Origin: Paradesertivirga sp036399495
GTDB lineage: Bacteria > Bacteroidota > Bacteroidia > Sphingobacteriales > Sphingobacteriaceae
Assembly (NCBI GenBank): GCA_036399495.1
Contig: DASWMZ010000011.1
Location: forward strand, 7,149-71,148
Direction: 5' to 3'
Length of the DNA stretch: 64,000 nucleotides
Shown: positions 55,355 through 64,000 of the stretch, piece after piece
Layout: each line of letters starts with the position of its first letter
Position numbering within the stretch: the first letter of the stretch is position 1
Translations under genes and position numbers: made by a program
Notes under the pieces: generated by a model
Told to the model about the DNA's origin: nothing
What the model saw: the letters and a program-made list of their open reading frames with translations, nothing else
The model's database searches: none

Positions 55355-56443
55355 TTAAAGCTTTAACAGCTTTTTTAATAACTCCAGTCCCACTTGAGTG
55401 GCTATGAGATCCGGATAGAGAGAAGAATTTGTCAGAACTACTACTCCCGTTTGAGTCGACTTGTTAAAACCTGCAAATGAAGTGTAGCTTCCATTCAAAC
55501 CATTTTTTACTATCAACTCCTGTCTATCATTATTATGAAAAGTCCAGCCTAAACCTTCGTCCTCAACGGTTCGTACGTGAGTGAGATTAATAGCAGCAGC
55601 TAATGATGAAGTGGTTAATCCCATATTTGCTCTTAGATATACCAGCATATCCTGCAAGTTTGAGCTGATTGATCCGCTACCCTGCATAATATTTTGCTGT
55701 TGTTGGGCCCAGGATTCAAACGTACGCTTACTGCCATTATAACCTGCTGAATGATTCTTCATCCGGTCATTTGTAAGTGTCACAAAAGTTTGGTTCATAT
55801 TTAGAGGCTTCAAAATATTTTCAATGATCATTGTTTCATAATCTGACTGATTTATCACACTCAGTACATAACCCAGGAGCCCATAACCAATGTTAGAATA
55901 ATTCACTTTCGTCCCCGGAACGGTGGGTAATGTGTAGCTTTTAAGAAAATCAAAAAATTTCTGTTCAGAATATCCCTTGTAAGGATTAAATGCATCTTGA
56001 TCCATATTGTCGGCCAACCGGGGAAGGCCAGACGTATGATTAGCTAAATGTTTCAAAGTAATTTTAACCCCGTCTTTAGAAGGGATAATTACACCAGGCC
56101 CAAGGTATTTCTCAACCGGATCATCCAGATTTACAATACCCTTTACAGCCATATCGGCCAGTGCCAAAGCGGTAAAAGTTTTTGTAAGCGATGCAATCTC
56201 CAGTGTGGTTTCTTTACTTAGTGGCTCCCGTCTACCAAGCTCTTTTTCACCGTATGAATAGATCTCAGTCTTGTCTTTATAAATGACTCCCACAATGATC
56301 CCCACATTAGAGCCTAATGCAATATGTGGGTAAACAATGTTATCTGTTAAGGCCTTAACAGTATTAGCTTCCATAGGGTCTTTGCCACAAGCCGTGAGTA
56401 ACAATCCAAAGATTAAATAACTATATAATTTCAAATTTCTCAT
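55355..56443 (-). CDS. Serine hydrolase of the class C beta-lactamase/DD-peptidase fold, lipoprotein
   Basis: 362 residues. A lipoprotein signal (YLIFGLLLTACGKD) gives a Cys anchor near residue 19. Catalytic motif SxxK is SLTKTF (about residues 89-94), the second motif YSN occurs in KVNYSNIGYGLLGYVL, and the third region is KNGLNGSYTSF in place of KTG/HTG. NHTSGLPRL is the usual loop of the family. It may cleave D-amino peptides or esters; resistance to beta-lactams cannot be claimed. It follows the outer-membrane barrel gene by five bases, in one unit. Confidence 0.85.
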   Translation of the reverse strand: MRNLKLYSYLIFGLLLTACGKDPMEANTVKALTDNIVYPHIALGSNVGIIVGVIYKDKTEIYSYGEKELGRREPLSKETTLEIASLTKTFTALALADMAVKGIVNLDDPVEKYLGPGVIIPSKDGVKITLKHLANHTSGLPRLADNMDQDAFNPYKGYSEQKFFDFLKSYTLPTVPGTKVNYSNIGYGLLGYVLSVINQSDYETMIIENILKPLNMNQTFVTLTNDRMKNHSAGYNGSKRTFESWAQQQQNIMQGSGSISSNLQDMLVYLRANMGLTTSSLAAAINLTHVRTVEDEGLGWTFHNNDRQELIVKNGLNGSYTSFAGFNKSTQTGVVVLTNSSLYPDLIATQVGLELLKKLLKL

Positions 56444-56448
56444 GGTTT

Positions 56449-57093
56449 TTATTTTCTTAGCGGTTGATCTACGCTGAAACGAATGCCAGGCAGGATATAA
56501 TTATTGACTTTAAAGGACTGATCGGTTTTAGATATAGAAGTAAAATCTGTATTTGCATAAACCTGAGTGTTCATCAAATAAGACTTAGATAATTTAAACT
56601 TCCAACCGATTGAAAACGGAACGCCAAGGCTAACCTTGCTAAGGTATTTCCCAATATCTTCAACTTGCCCATCCTGATATTTAAGTTTGGCACTAGCCAG
56701 AAAATTCACATCAATACCCGTCTGCATGTTAAAAACGAGCTTTCGCGAGTTCCTGGCATTGTATCCAATCGTTACCGGGATTTTAAAATAATTCAAATTC
56801 GTTTTTCGCTCTTTATAGCCTCCTCCCTGCATGGAATAAATAATATCTGCTGCTACACTCCAGCGTCTATGAAGGTGATAAACGACACCAATTCCCTGCG
56901 CCATTCTAAGACGGGAATAATAAGGCGTGAGCTTTAAAAAATCTGAAATAGGCGAAGGTGTTTTATAACGCAAGCTTGGTGATTGCGGGATTATGCGAAA
57001 TCCAACTTCCCATTTCGGCTGGCTGAAAAGGTCATCAGATAGTGCTGTCAGGAAGAAGATAGCAAGAGCACTGTAATAAAAGGCTTTTTCCAT
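56449..57093 (-). CDS. Outer-membrane beta-barrel protein (PorT-like), unknown function
   Basis: 214 residues. A signal peptide (YYSALAIFFLTALSDDLFSQ) precedes alternating strands with Gly/aromatic turns: WEVGFRIIPQSPSLRY, GIGVVYHLHRRWSVAADIIY, SMQGGGYKERKTNLNYFKIP, FSIGWKFKLSKSYLMN, and ILPGIRFSV near the end. The motif YKxRxxxLxYFxIPVTIGY is the common signature of small outer-membrane beta-barrel proteins of Bacteroidota. No ligand can be inferred. First gene of a two-gene unit with the serine hydrolase. Confidence 0.8.
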   Translation of the reverse strand: MEKAFYYSALAIFFLTALSDDLFSQPKWEVGFRIIPQSPSLRYKTPSPISDFLKLTPYYSRLRMAQGIGVVYHLHRRWSVAADIIYSMQGGGYKERKTNLNYFKIPVTIGYNARNSRKLVFNMQTGIDVNFLASAKLKYQDGQVEDIGKYLSKVSLGVPFSIGWKFKLSKSYLMNTQVYANTDFTSISKTDQSFKVNNYILPGIRFSVDQPLRK

Positions 57094-57161
57094 ATTTATT
57101 GAATATGGCCCAAAGAAAGGTCTTGCAGAGGGTCTTGTCGACCATTCTAATAAGGGGAGAC

Positions 57162-58313
57162 CTATTTTTTCTCCGATGTAAGTCTTAGTTCTGATTCGCG
57201 AGCCTTAAACTCTGAGGGTGAGAAGCCGGAATGTTTTTTAAATGCTTTATTAAAAGATGCCTTGGAGTTGAATCCGGCATCTAATGCAATAGCCAAAATG
57301 GTAAACCGGTTAGTTTCCTCCTTTATCAATTCTGATTTTACTTCTTCAACTCTGTAACCATTTACATAATCATAGAAGTTAGAATTCAAACGTTCGTTGA
57401 GTAATTGTGAAAGGTGATGGTTGGGAATTCCCACGTTATCCGCTAGCTGAGCAAGGGTGAGTTCATTTTGCCGATAAAGTTTTTTTACCTTCATACAGTG
57501 ATCGAGGGCGTCTAAGGCAGCTTCGATTCTATTTTTAGCAATGCCAGACTTTTCATATTTCTTGGCCGGGATGTCTGTTTTCACTTCTTTAGGCTGTGAA
57601 TCCTGTCCTTGAAACTTCATAAAAATATCAGGCTGTTTGATTCCTTTAAGACCCATCCAGTAAACGGCTACCGTAAATAACACGGCCTCTGTATATTTTA
57701 AAACTGATGATGGGGCCAGCGTATTAAGGAGCCAAATCAGCCAAATGACAGAAAGAGCGGCAATAAGCCCAACTAACCAGTTAAGGCTGAGCCTCTCTAT
57801 CTGAGAAAAATAATTCTTGATAGTGACCGAGTGTTGGTAAATGATTTTCAAGGCATAGATAAAATAGATAGCCACCTGGAGAATTGCTATACATGCCAAA
57901 ATTATATCTCCATTACCAGGTTTTTCAGTCAACAACATTCGCTTTTCTTCAGCACCTAACATGTATTGAGGGATGAGAAGGGTAAAGAGAATCATCATTG
58001 GTAACAAGTGGATCAAATGAACCCAGCTGAACCAAAAATTATTTCGCGTCAGAGCCAGCACATAAAAGTAAATCAATGGGCCCAATAAAAACACCAAAAC
58101 AGGTAGTATAGAGATTAGATGAGGATACTTATAAAGAACGCCCGAGTCTTCAAATACATCATTTAATTGCACTAAAGCGAAGCATACCAAGAAACCTAAC
58201 AGGATAAAATGTGCTTTTCCGGCCTTTCTTCCCAATTGAAGTAGAAAGCCTGAAAAGAAGATCGACTGGACAACTCCCAGTAGGTTTATTACTGAAAATA
58301 AACTAAAATTCAT
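57162..58313 (-). CDS. Membrane-anchored AraC-family regulator
   Basis: 383 residues. The N-terminal part has about seven hydrophobic helices (for example VINLLGVVQSIFFSGFLLQL, FILLGFLVCFALVQL, LISILPVLVFLLGPLIYFYV, MMILFTLLIPQYML, LVGLIAALSVIWLIWLL). The C-terminal third is an AraC-type double HTH: LTLAQLADNVGIPNHHLSQL, FTILAIALDAGFNSKASFNK then AFKKHSGFSPSEFK. It should sense a membrane or external cue and act on DNA near the membrane. The neighbouring barrel protein and serine hydrolase start 68 bases downstream on the same strand and may be its targets or co-transcribed. Confidence 0.88.
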   Translation of the reverse strand: MNFSLFSVINLLGVVQSIFFSGFLLQLGRKAGKAHFILLGFLVCFALVQLNDVFEDSGVLYKYPHLISILPVLVFLLGPLIYFYVLALTRNNFWFSWVHLIHLLPMMILFTLLIPQYMLGAEEKRMLLTEKPGNGDIILACIAILQVAIYFIYALKIIYQHSVTIKNYFSQIERLSLNWLVGLIAALSVIWLIWLLNTLAPSSVLKYTEAVLFTVAVYWMGLKGIKQPDIFMKFQGQDSQPKEVKTDIPAKKYEKSGIAKNRIEAALDALDHCMKVKKLYRQNELTLAQLADNVGIPNHHLSQLLNERLNSNFYDYVNGYRVEEVKSELIKEETNRFTILAIALDAGFNSKASFNKAFKKHSGFSPSEFKARESELRLTSEKK

Positions 58314-58651
58314 GGTCGAAAGATATGGAAATTGTCACTGAACCAGACATAATCTAAAGCCGGTTACCAGCTAAGTGCTGCCGAAGTGATAGCCGGACTT
58401 ACACGGTTAATGCCGGGCCTTGCAAAGGATTCTCTGAATAAAATTAACCTAGCTACTCAAGGATTGTCGTCCGGCCTCAACAATAATATCGCTAAACGTT
58501 AGTCCACCTTAAAGCCCGACATAAACTTTAACCGTTAGTCTCAAAAAACGATCTAAATGTGTAGTTGCGTACACCGCTCAAATTTTTGATATTTACGCAT
58601 CTAGGCGTAGGCCACTCGTAGTGTGCCACTTTAAGAACATTAACAAGTTTC
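58314..58651. other. Intergenic region with a possible gene tail
   Basis: 338 bases. A plus frame from about 58355 to TAG at 58500-58502 reads YQLSAAEVIAGLTRLMPGLA, KDSLNKINLATQGLSSGLNN; it has no start codon and no match I know, so it may be the 3' remnant of a lost gene. The rest is non-coding. Confidence 0.3.
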
Positions 58652-58765
58652 ATGACAGAGGATAAATTAGTTGCGATTATCTCCGATATACATGGGAATT
58701 CTTGGGCTTTGGAAAAAGTGCTTGAAGACATAGAGAGTCGAGGTATTAAGAAGAGAAAAAGATAG
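58652..58765 (+). pseudogene. Metallophosphoesterase N-terminal fragment
   Basis: ATG at 58652 opens MTEDKLVAIISDIHGNSWAL then EKVLEDIESRGIKK. DIHGN is the first metal-binding motif of calcineurin-like phosphoesterases (YfcE/ApaH type). The match ends abruptly at IKK, where the sequence runs into an unrelated histidine kinase. Only about 34 of some 240 residues remain. Confidence 0.75.
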
Positions 58766-60330
58766 AAGGCTATCTGAACCTTATCTATCAGCCTTACCGG
58801 AAAACAGACGCCACCATTACAGGTACCATTGTACCCTGTCAGGATGTTACCGAACAAGTGGCTTACAAAAAGCGATTGAAAGAAAGTGAGCAGCGGTTCC
58901 GGTTTATGCTAAACGCTATTCCGCAGCAAGTGTGGACCGCGCAGCCAAACGGCGCATTAGATTACCTAATCGATAATGTAGTCGGTGACTTTGGTAGGAG
59001 TGGGGAAGAAATTGTTGGTGATGGATGGCAGGCATTTATACATCCGGAAGATCTACCCCGGGCGATTAAGGTTTGGAAAACGTCTCTCGATTCGGGAAAT
59101 GAGTATCAGGTTGAGTTTCGTCTCAAATTTAAGGATGGAGAATATCACTGGCACCTTGCCAGAGCATTACCATTGATCGAGGATGGTGACATTAAACTTG
59201 GATTGGAACAAATACTAATATTGAGCAGCAAAAGAATAATGAGCATAAAAAGGATGAATTTTTATCATAGCCAGCCACAACTTCGAACACCGCTTACCAG
59301 TATTAAGGCATATAGCGATTTAATGAGGCGGACACAGGATGTAAAAAAGTGCACTGGTTTGCTGAAAAGTCCGCATACCATATATTCAGATTAACAAAGC
59401 TTATTAATGATTTGCTGGATGTTACCAAGATTAATGCAGGTAAGCTGAGCTACAATCTAGAGCCGTTTAACTTTAAGAAAATGCTTGTCGAAAGTGTAGA
59501 GTGCGTGCAGCATAATTCACCCAATCACCAAATTATTTTGGAGAATGCACCCGAAATCACCTACAACGGTGACCGGTTTCGCTTGGAACAGGTGTTAAAT
59601 AATTTCCTTTCTAATGCAGTGAAGTATTCACCGGATGGCAAGAAATTATCGTTGATAGCAAAGCAGAAAACGACAGTTTGATAGTAAGTGTTAAGGATTT
59701 CGGCATTGGCATAGAACCAGACAACCTCGATAAGCTGTGTGACCGCTATTACAGGGTAGATAACACTGCTATGCGTTTTGAAGGCCTGGGTCTAGGTTTG
59801 TTCATCTCTTCAGAAATTCTCAAGCGCCATAAAGGCAGTTTCTGGATAGAAAGTATTCTTGGTCAGGATCAACATTTTTCTTCCGCCTGCCCTTAATCGC
59901 TGAAGAAATTGGCGAACAACAGCCTCAGAAAACAGACAGCTATTTCAAGGATAGTACGGTTACGATTGCTTATAATGCAGAAAAACATTGTTTAAAGGTC
60001 GATTGGACGGGCTTCCAGACTTTGGATTCGGTGCAACGCGGATGTATGACGATGTTAGAATTTGTGAAAAAAAACCGGTGTGAAAGAGTACTGAACGATA
60101 ATCGGCATGTGTTAGGCACCTGGTCAGAAGCCGCTGATTGGGTTGGTGAGGTTTGGTTTCCTATGATGGAGAAAGCGGGTCTAAAATATTTTGCCTGGAT
60201 ATTTTCCCCAAGCTCTTTTAGCCAGTTATCTGCCAGAAAGAGCGTCGATGTAATGAAGGGGAAAGTAACCACTCAATTTTTTATTGATATAGTCGAAGCC
60301 GATCGATGGCTGGAAGACAAGCTCGAATAG
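58756..60330 (+). pseudogene. PAS histidine kinase with C-terminal STAS/SEC14-like domain, multiply frameshifted
   Basis: 5' end lost. In order: a PAC tail (TIVPCQDVTEQ), a PAS domain (RFMLNAIPQQVWTAQPNG), a broken HisKA (the frame is lost exactly around the phospho-accepting His; LRTPLTSIKAYSDLMR survives), then HWFAEKSAYHIFRLTKLIND, an N box (FLSNAVKYSP), G1 (VKDFGIGIE) and G2 (GLGLGLFIS). Frames change near 59200-59275, 59345, 59645 and 59870. The last frame, to 60330, adds VDWTGFQTLDSVQRGCMTML, RVLNDNRHVLGTWSEAADWV and WFPMMEKAGLKYFAWIF, which resembles the stand-alone STAS/SEC14-type proteins of Bacteroidota. The kinase is dead; the tail alone (from about 60022) might still be translated. 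Confidence 0.8.
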
Positions 60331-60333
60331 TTC

Positions 60334-60358
60334 TAGAGAGTGTTTAATATACTCTCTA
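60334..60358. terminator. Bidirectional hairpin between convergent kinase genes
   Basis: TAGAGAGT (60334-60341) and ACTCTCTA (60351-60358) form a perfect 8-bp stem with a 9-nt loop, between the stop at 60330 and the stop of the minus-strand kinase at 60378. Confidence 0.5.
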
Positions 60359-60377
60359 CATTAAATTTAAAACTGGA

Positions 60378-62753
60378 TTAAGTTATAGGCAATTTGAACC
60401 AGAAGGTACTTCCTTTTCCGTACTTACTGTCCACCCAGATCTTCCCTCCATGCCTGTCTACAATTTCTTTGCAGATGTAGAGCCCGATACCTAGTCCGGA
60501 AATGGTTGGATTTAGCCCGTCAACCCTGTAAAACCTAGAGAAGATATGTTTCAGCTTATCCGCCTCAATACCCAGACCTGTGTCTTTTACACCCACAGTT
60601 ACCTCTTGGTTGCTACTCTGGATAATGATATCAACTTGGTTAGCAGCAGGTGAATACTTAACCGCATTAGTAAGTAGGTTGATAATGAGCTGTTCAATAC
60701 GGTTGGGATCTGCATTAACAACAATACTCTGAACATTCGACACAAATTTGATGGTATGACTCGCTTGAGAATTTCTGATTAGTTCAACAACATCTGTAGT
60801 GACTTTTATCAAATCGAATTCACGTTTAATTAGCTGAAGTTTTCCGGCTTCAATCTTTGAAACATCCAATAGATCGTTCACCAGCGCAGATAGTTTTTTG
60901 ACCTGCTGCACTGTTTTGCTTATAAACTGCCTGGACTTCTCGTCAGAATTAATTCTGTCAAGAATTTGCATATACCCTGATATGCTCGTCAAGGGTGTTT
61001 TAAGCTCATGGCTGGCCATTCCTATGAATTCGTCTTTCTTTGCATTGAGACTTACCACTTGATTGTAAAGTTTACCGTTGGCTAGAGCATTTGAAGCTTG
61101 AGACGCAATAGCAAGCACCAGGTCTTCATGCTCCTGTGTGAAACGCGCAGGTTCAGGGTGCCCATAGAAAAGTCCGCCGATTACTTCGCCGGAACTTCCC
61201 CTTACCGGAACTGCCAGATAACTTACCACAGGCAAATGTCCCCGAGGCATGCCGTGATGGGGGGCACTTTTCCCATACCTTGGGTCTTTTGTGATATCAT
61301 CCACCCGAACAATCCCTTTGCCAGAAAAGGTGGTGTGAAACACGTCAGTATTTCTCGGCATTCCAAACTTGTCAAAAGCTTCTCTGGGAGCGCCAGCCAA
61401 AGTGTATAGCATATACGCTTCACCTTCTTGGTTGTGGGTATTGTAAAAGAACGCACCAAATTCTGCATTGGTTAACTTTGTAGTAGCGTCAGTAACCTTC
61501 TGTAGGATCGTTTCAATGTGTAAATCCTCAGCGATCTCTTTCCCCAAAGTGTTGATTATCCTTAGATTCGCTGCATTTCGCTCACTTTCCTCTAAAGCTC
61601 TCTTAAGGGCGCTTACATCGGTGGCAATTTTTGAAGCCCCAATAATGTTTCCTTTATTATCTTTAATTGGCGATACAGACAAAGAAATAGGAATACTCGA
61701 CCCATCCTTTGCTTTCCTTATGGTTTCAAAATGATCGATTTTATTGCCTTTGGAAACATTTCCTATAATGAAATCTTCTTCGCTTAATCTGTCCTCAGGA
61801 ATTAGAAGTGAAATATGTTTTCCAATTGCTTCTTCCGGAGTGTAACCAAAGGTTCTTTCAGCAGACTTATTCCAGCTTGTAATGATCCCATCTAATGTTT
61901 TGTTGATGATTGCATCATCGGAAGTGTCTACAATGGCTGCCAGGACAGCTCGCCGTTCATCTGCTTCTTTCGCAAAAGTTAGATCGCGCGCAATTTTTGA
62001 GGCACCGATGATATTACCTCTGCTATCTTTAACGGGTGACACGGAAACAGAGATTGGTATTCTATGCCCATCTTTAGCAACACGAATCGTTTCAAAATGC
62101 TCTACCTTTTTTCCCTGGGCTATGTTGCTAATAATGATATCTTCTTCTTGAATTCGTTCGGGCGGAAATATTATCGAAATGTGTTTCCCAACTACTTCCT
62201 GCTCGGTATATCCAAATAATGATTCAGCAGACTTGTTCCAACTGGTAATTATTCCCTTTAGGGTTTTACTGATAATTGCATCGTCAGAAGTGTCAATTAT
62301 GGCAGCTAGAATCGCCTGTTTCTCAAAGGCTCTGGCATGTTTGCTTGCATCGATAAGCGTGTTTACCGCTCCAATAATTAAACCATTCTCATCAAATTGG
62401 GGTACAGGCATTGGAAGGACATTTACCTTTTTGCCATCCGCCCTTTCAATAATGATCTCTTCACCTTCAACAGCAACCCCCGTTTTAAGCGTGCGAGTAA
62501 TAGGATAATTCTCCGGTGACATTATTTCGCCATTGGGGTAATAAATTTTGTTAGAACCATTGAAAAGGTCCTTGCCGATTTCGGGGCTTCTTCCCCACAG
62601 CGCTACCGCAGCTTTGTTATAGCCCGTGATATACCCTTTTGCATTGCACGAATAGACCGCAACCGGCAAGTCGTTTAATAACTCTTTCGCAAGAAAATTC
62701 TGATCCTTAACCCCCGTAGCATCCCTTTCTGTGATTAGATTTTCTTCTTTCAT
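60378..62753 (-). CDS. Histidine kinase with three PAS domains and a GAF domain
   Basis: 791 residues, soluble. PAS1 about 25-140; PAS2 about 145-266; PAS3 about 267-388; GAF about 400-550 (GKEIAEDLHIETILQKVTDA, SYLAVPVRGSSGEVIGGLFY). Kinase core: His582 in MASHELKTPLTSISGYMQIL, N box LLTNAVKYSP, G1 VKDTGLGIE, G2 GLGIGLYICKEI. PAS2 and PAS3 are a tandem duplication of 122 residues: both contain AxIDTSDDAIIxKTLxGIIT-type and HFETIRxAKDG segments. It is intact, whereas its convergent homologue at 58.8-60.3 kb is dead. It is divergent from the BLUF gene, 114 bases apart, which may make light one of its inputs (inference). Confidence 0.93.
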   Translation of the reverse strand: MKEENLITERDATGVKDQNFLAKELLNDLPVAVYSCNAKGYITGYNKAAVALWGRSPEIGKDLFNGSNKIYYPNGEIMSPENYPITRTLKTGVAVEGEEIIIERADGKKVNVLPMPVPQFDENGLIIGAVNTLIDASKHARAFEKQAILAAIIDTSDDAIISKTLKGIITSWNKSAESLFGYTEQEVVGKHISIIFPPERIQEEDIIISNIAQGKKVEHFETIRVAKDGHRIPISVSVSPVKDSRGNIIGASKIARDLTFAKEADERRAVLAAIVDTSDDAIINKTLDGIITSWNKSAERTFGYTPEEAIGKHISLLIPEDRLSEEDFIIGNVSKGNKIDHFETIRKAKDGSSIPISLSVSPIKDNKGNIIGASKIATDVSALKRALEESERNAANLRIINTLGKEIAEDLHIETILQKVTDATTKLTNAEFGAFFYNTHNQEGEAYMLYTLAGAPREAFDKFGMPRNTDVFHTTFSGKGIVRVDDITKDPRYGKSAPHHGMPRGHLPVVSYLAVPVRGSSGEVIGGLFYGHPEPARFTQEHEDLVLAIASQASNALANGKLYNQVVSLNAKKDEFIGMASHELKTPLTSISGYMQILDRINSDEKSRQFISKTVQQVKKLSALVNDLLDVSKIEAGKLQLIKREFDLIKVTTDVVELIRNSQASHTIKFVSNVQSIVVNADPNRIEQLIINLLTNAVKYSPAANQVDIIIQSSNQEVTVGVKDTGLGIEADKLKHIFSRFYRVDGLNPTISGLGIGLYICKEIVDRHGGKIWVDSKYGKGSTFWFKLPIT
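61590..62321 (-). repeat. Tandem 366-bp duplication encoding two PAS domains
   Basis: Residues 145-266 and 267-388 of the kinase align without gaps; most positions are identical (TSDDAII, SWNKSAE, GKHIS, HFETIR, AKDG, IGASKIA). Confidence 0.8.
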
Positions 62754-62867
62754 TAATAATACCTCAATTAAAATTGTCCTGGAGCCATGCTACGATGCAC
62801 GAATGCTCTAAATGTACAAATAGTGCATTAATATTGTTTAGTATCCGCTATCTCAATATCTTGGGCC

Positions 62868-63254
62868 ATGGAATTTTTCTACCTGGTGTATTGTAGTGTT
62901 CCTTCTAAAGAATTGAATGAAGAAGAAACTGATAAACTTCTTATTACTGCTCGAGGTGAGAATGAACTTCGCGAGATTACCGGCATGCTGCTTTGTTTAC
63001 CGGAGATGTATATTCAATTAATTGAGGGCAATAAAAACCATATCCGGCAATTGTATGCTAACCTTATCAAAGACCCGCGACACTACAATGTTACTATTTT
63101 AAAGGAGGGTATCAAAGAAAAACGATTCTTCCCAGAGTGGTCTATGGGGTATGATAAAAAGAACATTGCCTTGAAAGAACCTGATGGAACTTTCAACATT
63201 TCGGATCAGCAGGTTTTTGAACTTTTTGCGATTTTGGATGAAGGGTTCGGTTAA
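62868..63254 (+). CDS. Short BLUF-domain blue-light sensor
   Basis: 128 residues, one BLUF (FAD-binding) domain plus a short tail. By alignment with AppA from memory, Tyr8 (LVYCS) corresponds to Tyr21, Asn32 (GENELREITG) to Asn45, Gln50 (YIQLIEG) to Gln63, and Trp91/Met93 (FPEWSMG) to Trp104/Met106. The residues needed for the flavin photocycle are thus present. No output domain is attached, so it must act by protein contact, as PixD-type proteins do. The obvious candidate partner is the divergent PAS/GAF kinase at 60.4-62.8 kb, or remnants downstream, but this is untested. Confidence 0.9.
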   Translation: MEFFYLVYCSVPSKELNEEETDKLLITARGENELREITGMLLCLPEMYIQLIEGNKNHIRQLYANLIKDPRHYNVTILKEGIKEKRFFPEWSMGYDKKNIALKEPDGTFNISDQQVFELFAILDEGFG

Positions 63255-63396
63255 ATATGACCGCATGAATTAAAAAATAAACACATGAGAGACCTACGAA
63301 AAACGGTAGTGCGATGGGTTTATAAATTTCAAAGCTCATATACATCTGGGATATTTTCGATAATGGTAATTTTGTTGTGCCGTGGGTAAGGATATT

Positions 63397-63679
63397 ATGG
63401 AGGGAGACAGCATACACCTTGAAAAAATAAGTGAGTTAGAATATAAAGTCAAGTGGCTTGAAAGCAAAACAAGCAGCACGCTGAAAATCTTAAGACTGTA
63501 GCCCATATCCGAAGAATCCTTTATCTATATACGGAATTGTTAGCTTAATCCTGGCCGACTATGACCGTTCCAGTGTTGATATAGAAATGCTGGAACTGGT
63601 GACCGAGTTTGTTAATAGCTTGACTAGAAAGATAAACGACCTGTTACTGTTTGATATCGATCTTACATCTGGAGATTAA
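63397..63679 (+). pseudogene. Frameshifted small coiled-coil gene of unknown family
   Basis: ATG at 63397 opens MEGDSIHLEKISELEYKVKW then LESKTSSTLK. A one-base loss near 63485 shifts the frame; the next reads NLKTVAHIRRILYLYTELLA, and after another shift LILADYDRSSVDIEMLELVT then EFVNSLTRKINDLLLFDIDL to TAA at 63677-63679. Repaired, it would be an about 95-residue helical protein. Position just before a kinase remnant suggests a signalling accessory, which is inference. Confidence 0.45.
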
Positions 63680-63681
63680 TA

Positions 63682-64000
63682 TTGAAGGACTTGTTAATCA
63701 CAGCGTTGATCTTTAACGATTTAAAGCAGGTGAAAAGAGGCATATTGTTCTATAGATAAAGTCCGAAAGGACTGCCATGATTAACCGAGACAGCATTTGG
63801 CGTCTTAAATCATTTGATAGTTAGCGCCATTAAATTTAGTCCTCCGGGAAGTCAATTAACGGTTTCTGCTGCAGCGATTGAACGTTGCATACGAGTCAGC
63901 GTTAAATACCAGGGGATAGGAATTCCCAGTGAGATAGCATTAAACTTATTCAAATTTACAACAGTCGGGAACACAAAAGGCACTAAAGGTGAAGAGTCGT
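63682..64000 (+). pseudogene. Histidine-kinase ATPase-domain fragment, runs off the window
   Basis: Broken plus frames read EGLVNHSVDL, then RFKAGEKRHIVL, then AMINRDSIWRL, then NHLIVSAIKFSPPGSQLTVS, VSVKYQGIGIPSEIALNLFK and TKGTKGEES at the edge. These are the N box (Ala-Ile-Lys-Phe-Ser), a G1 box with QGIGI and the start of G2 of a HATPase_c domain. The phospho-acceptor helix and all sensor parts are missing on the left, and stops or frameshifts occur near 63716, 63756 and 63805. The gene may continue beyond base 64000. Confidence 0.7.

Noticed and set aside
55355..56443. Beta-lactam resistance gene
   Set aside because: The fold is right but the third motif is not KTG and the lipoprotein context fits general serine hydrolases; resistance cannot be claimed.
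58756..60330. Frameshifts as mere sequencing error
   Set aside because: Several changes are confined to this gene and other element remnants while ORFs of up to 7.3 kb elsewhere are clean; read data would settle it.

Overview
The window looks like chromosome from a Bacteroidota bacterium of the Sphingobacteriaceae type (Pedobacter or Mucilaginibacter-like). The evidence is a SusC/SusD pair with linked glycoside hydrolases, a one-protein hybrid two-component regulator, many PAS-type histidine kinases, low-GC intergenic DNA, one match to the Bacteroidota promoter consensus TTTG/TAnnTTTG, and few Shine-Dalgarno sequences. The genus is inferred from protein style and was not checked by any search.

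Layout. 1-5.6 kb: the end of a PAS histidine kinase, a lysine-rich micro-ORF, a small Cys-motif protein with a TonB-dependent receptor, a WGxxGxxG-type small protein and a secreted hypothetical protein. 5.8-8.2 kb: a triple-hydrolase protein (SGNH + SGNH + alpha/beta hydrolase). 8.6-13.5 kb: a minus-strand four-gene phosphorelay operon whose first kinase carries ten 21-residue coiled-coil repeats. 13.97-14.49 kb: an internally deleted IS3-like element. 14.7-36.9 kb: a carbohydrate region with a hybrid two-component regulator, a CehA/McbA-like metallohydrolase, SusC, SusD, GH16, GH2, a five-bladed-propeller glycosidase, an arabinofuranosidase-like GH-A enzyme, a GH28 polygalacturonase and tagaturonate reductase. 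Together these fit capture and breakdown of a galactose/arabinose-decorated pectic polysaccharide, with uronate entering the altronate branch. 37.3-38.2 kb: the 3' half of a tRNA-Lys beside three direct repeats, followed by frameshifted debris.

38.2-49.5 kb holds a two-gene minus-strand assembly line: (half C)-A-PCP-KS-AT-ACP-aminotransferase, then C-A-PCP-TE. It should build a small amide in which one amino acid is extended by malonate, transaminated at the beta carbon and condensed with a second amino acid (Asn-like signature). Its 5' end looks decapitated: the first domain is only the C-terminal lobe of a condensation domain. 49.7-51.85 kb on that side is mobile-element debris: a RadC fragment, a broken HigBA-type toxin-antitoxin pair and a broken tyrosine integrase.

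52.3-64.0 kb is a second sensory region: a PAS kinase, a decayed YbhB/PEBP gene, a beta-lactamase-fold hydrolase with an outer-membrane barrel protein, a membrane-anchored AraC regulator, a heavily frameshifted kinase with a C-terminal STAS/SEC14-like domain, an intact PAS-PAS-PAS-GAF kinase, a BLUF photoreceptor and two kinase-related remnants at the right edge. Frameshifts cluster in mobile or duplicated debris while very long ORFs elsewhere are intact, so they look like real decay rather than poor sequence quality.
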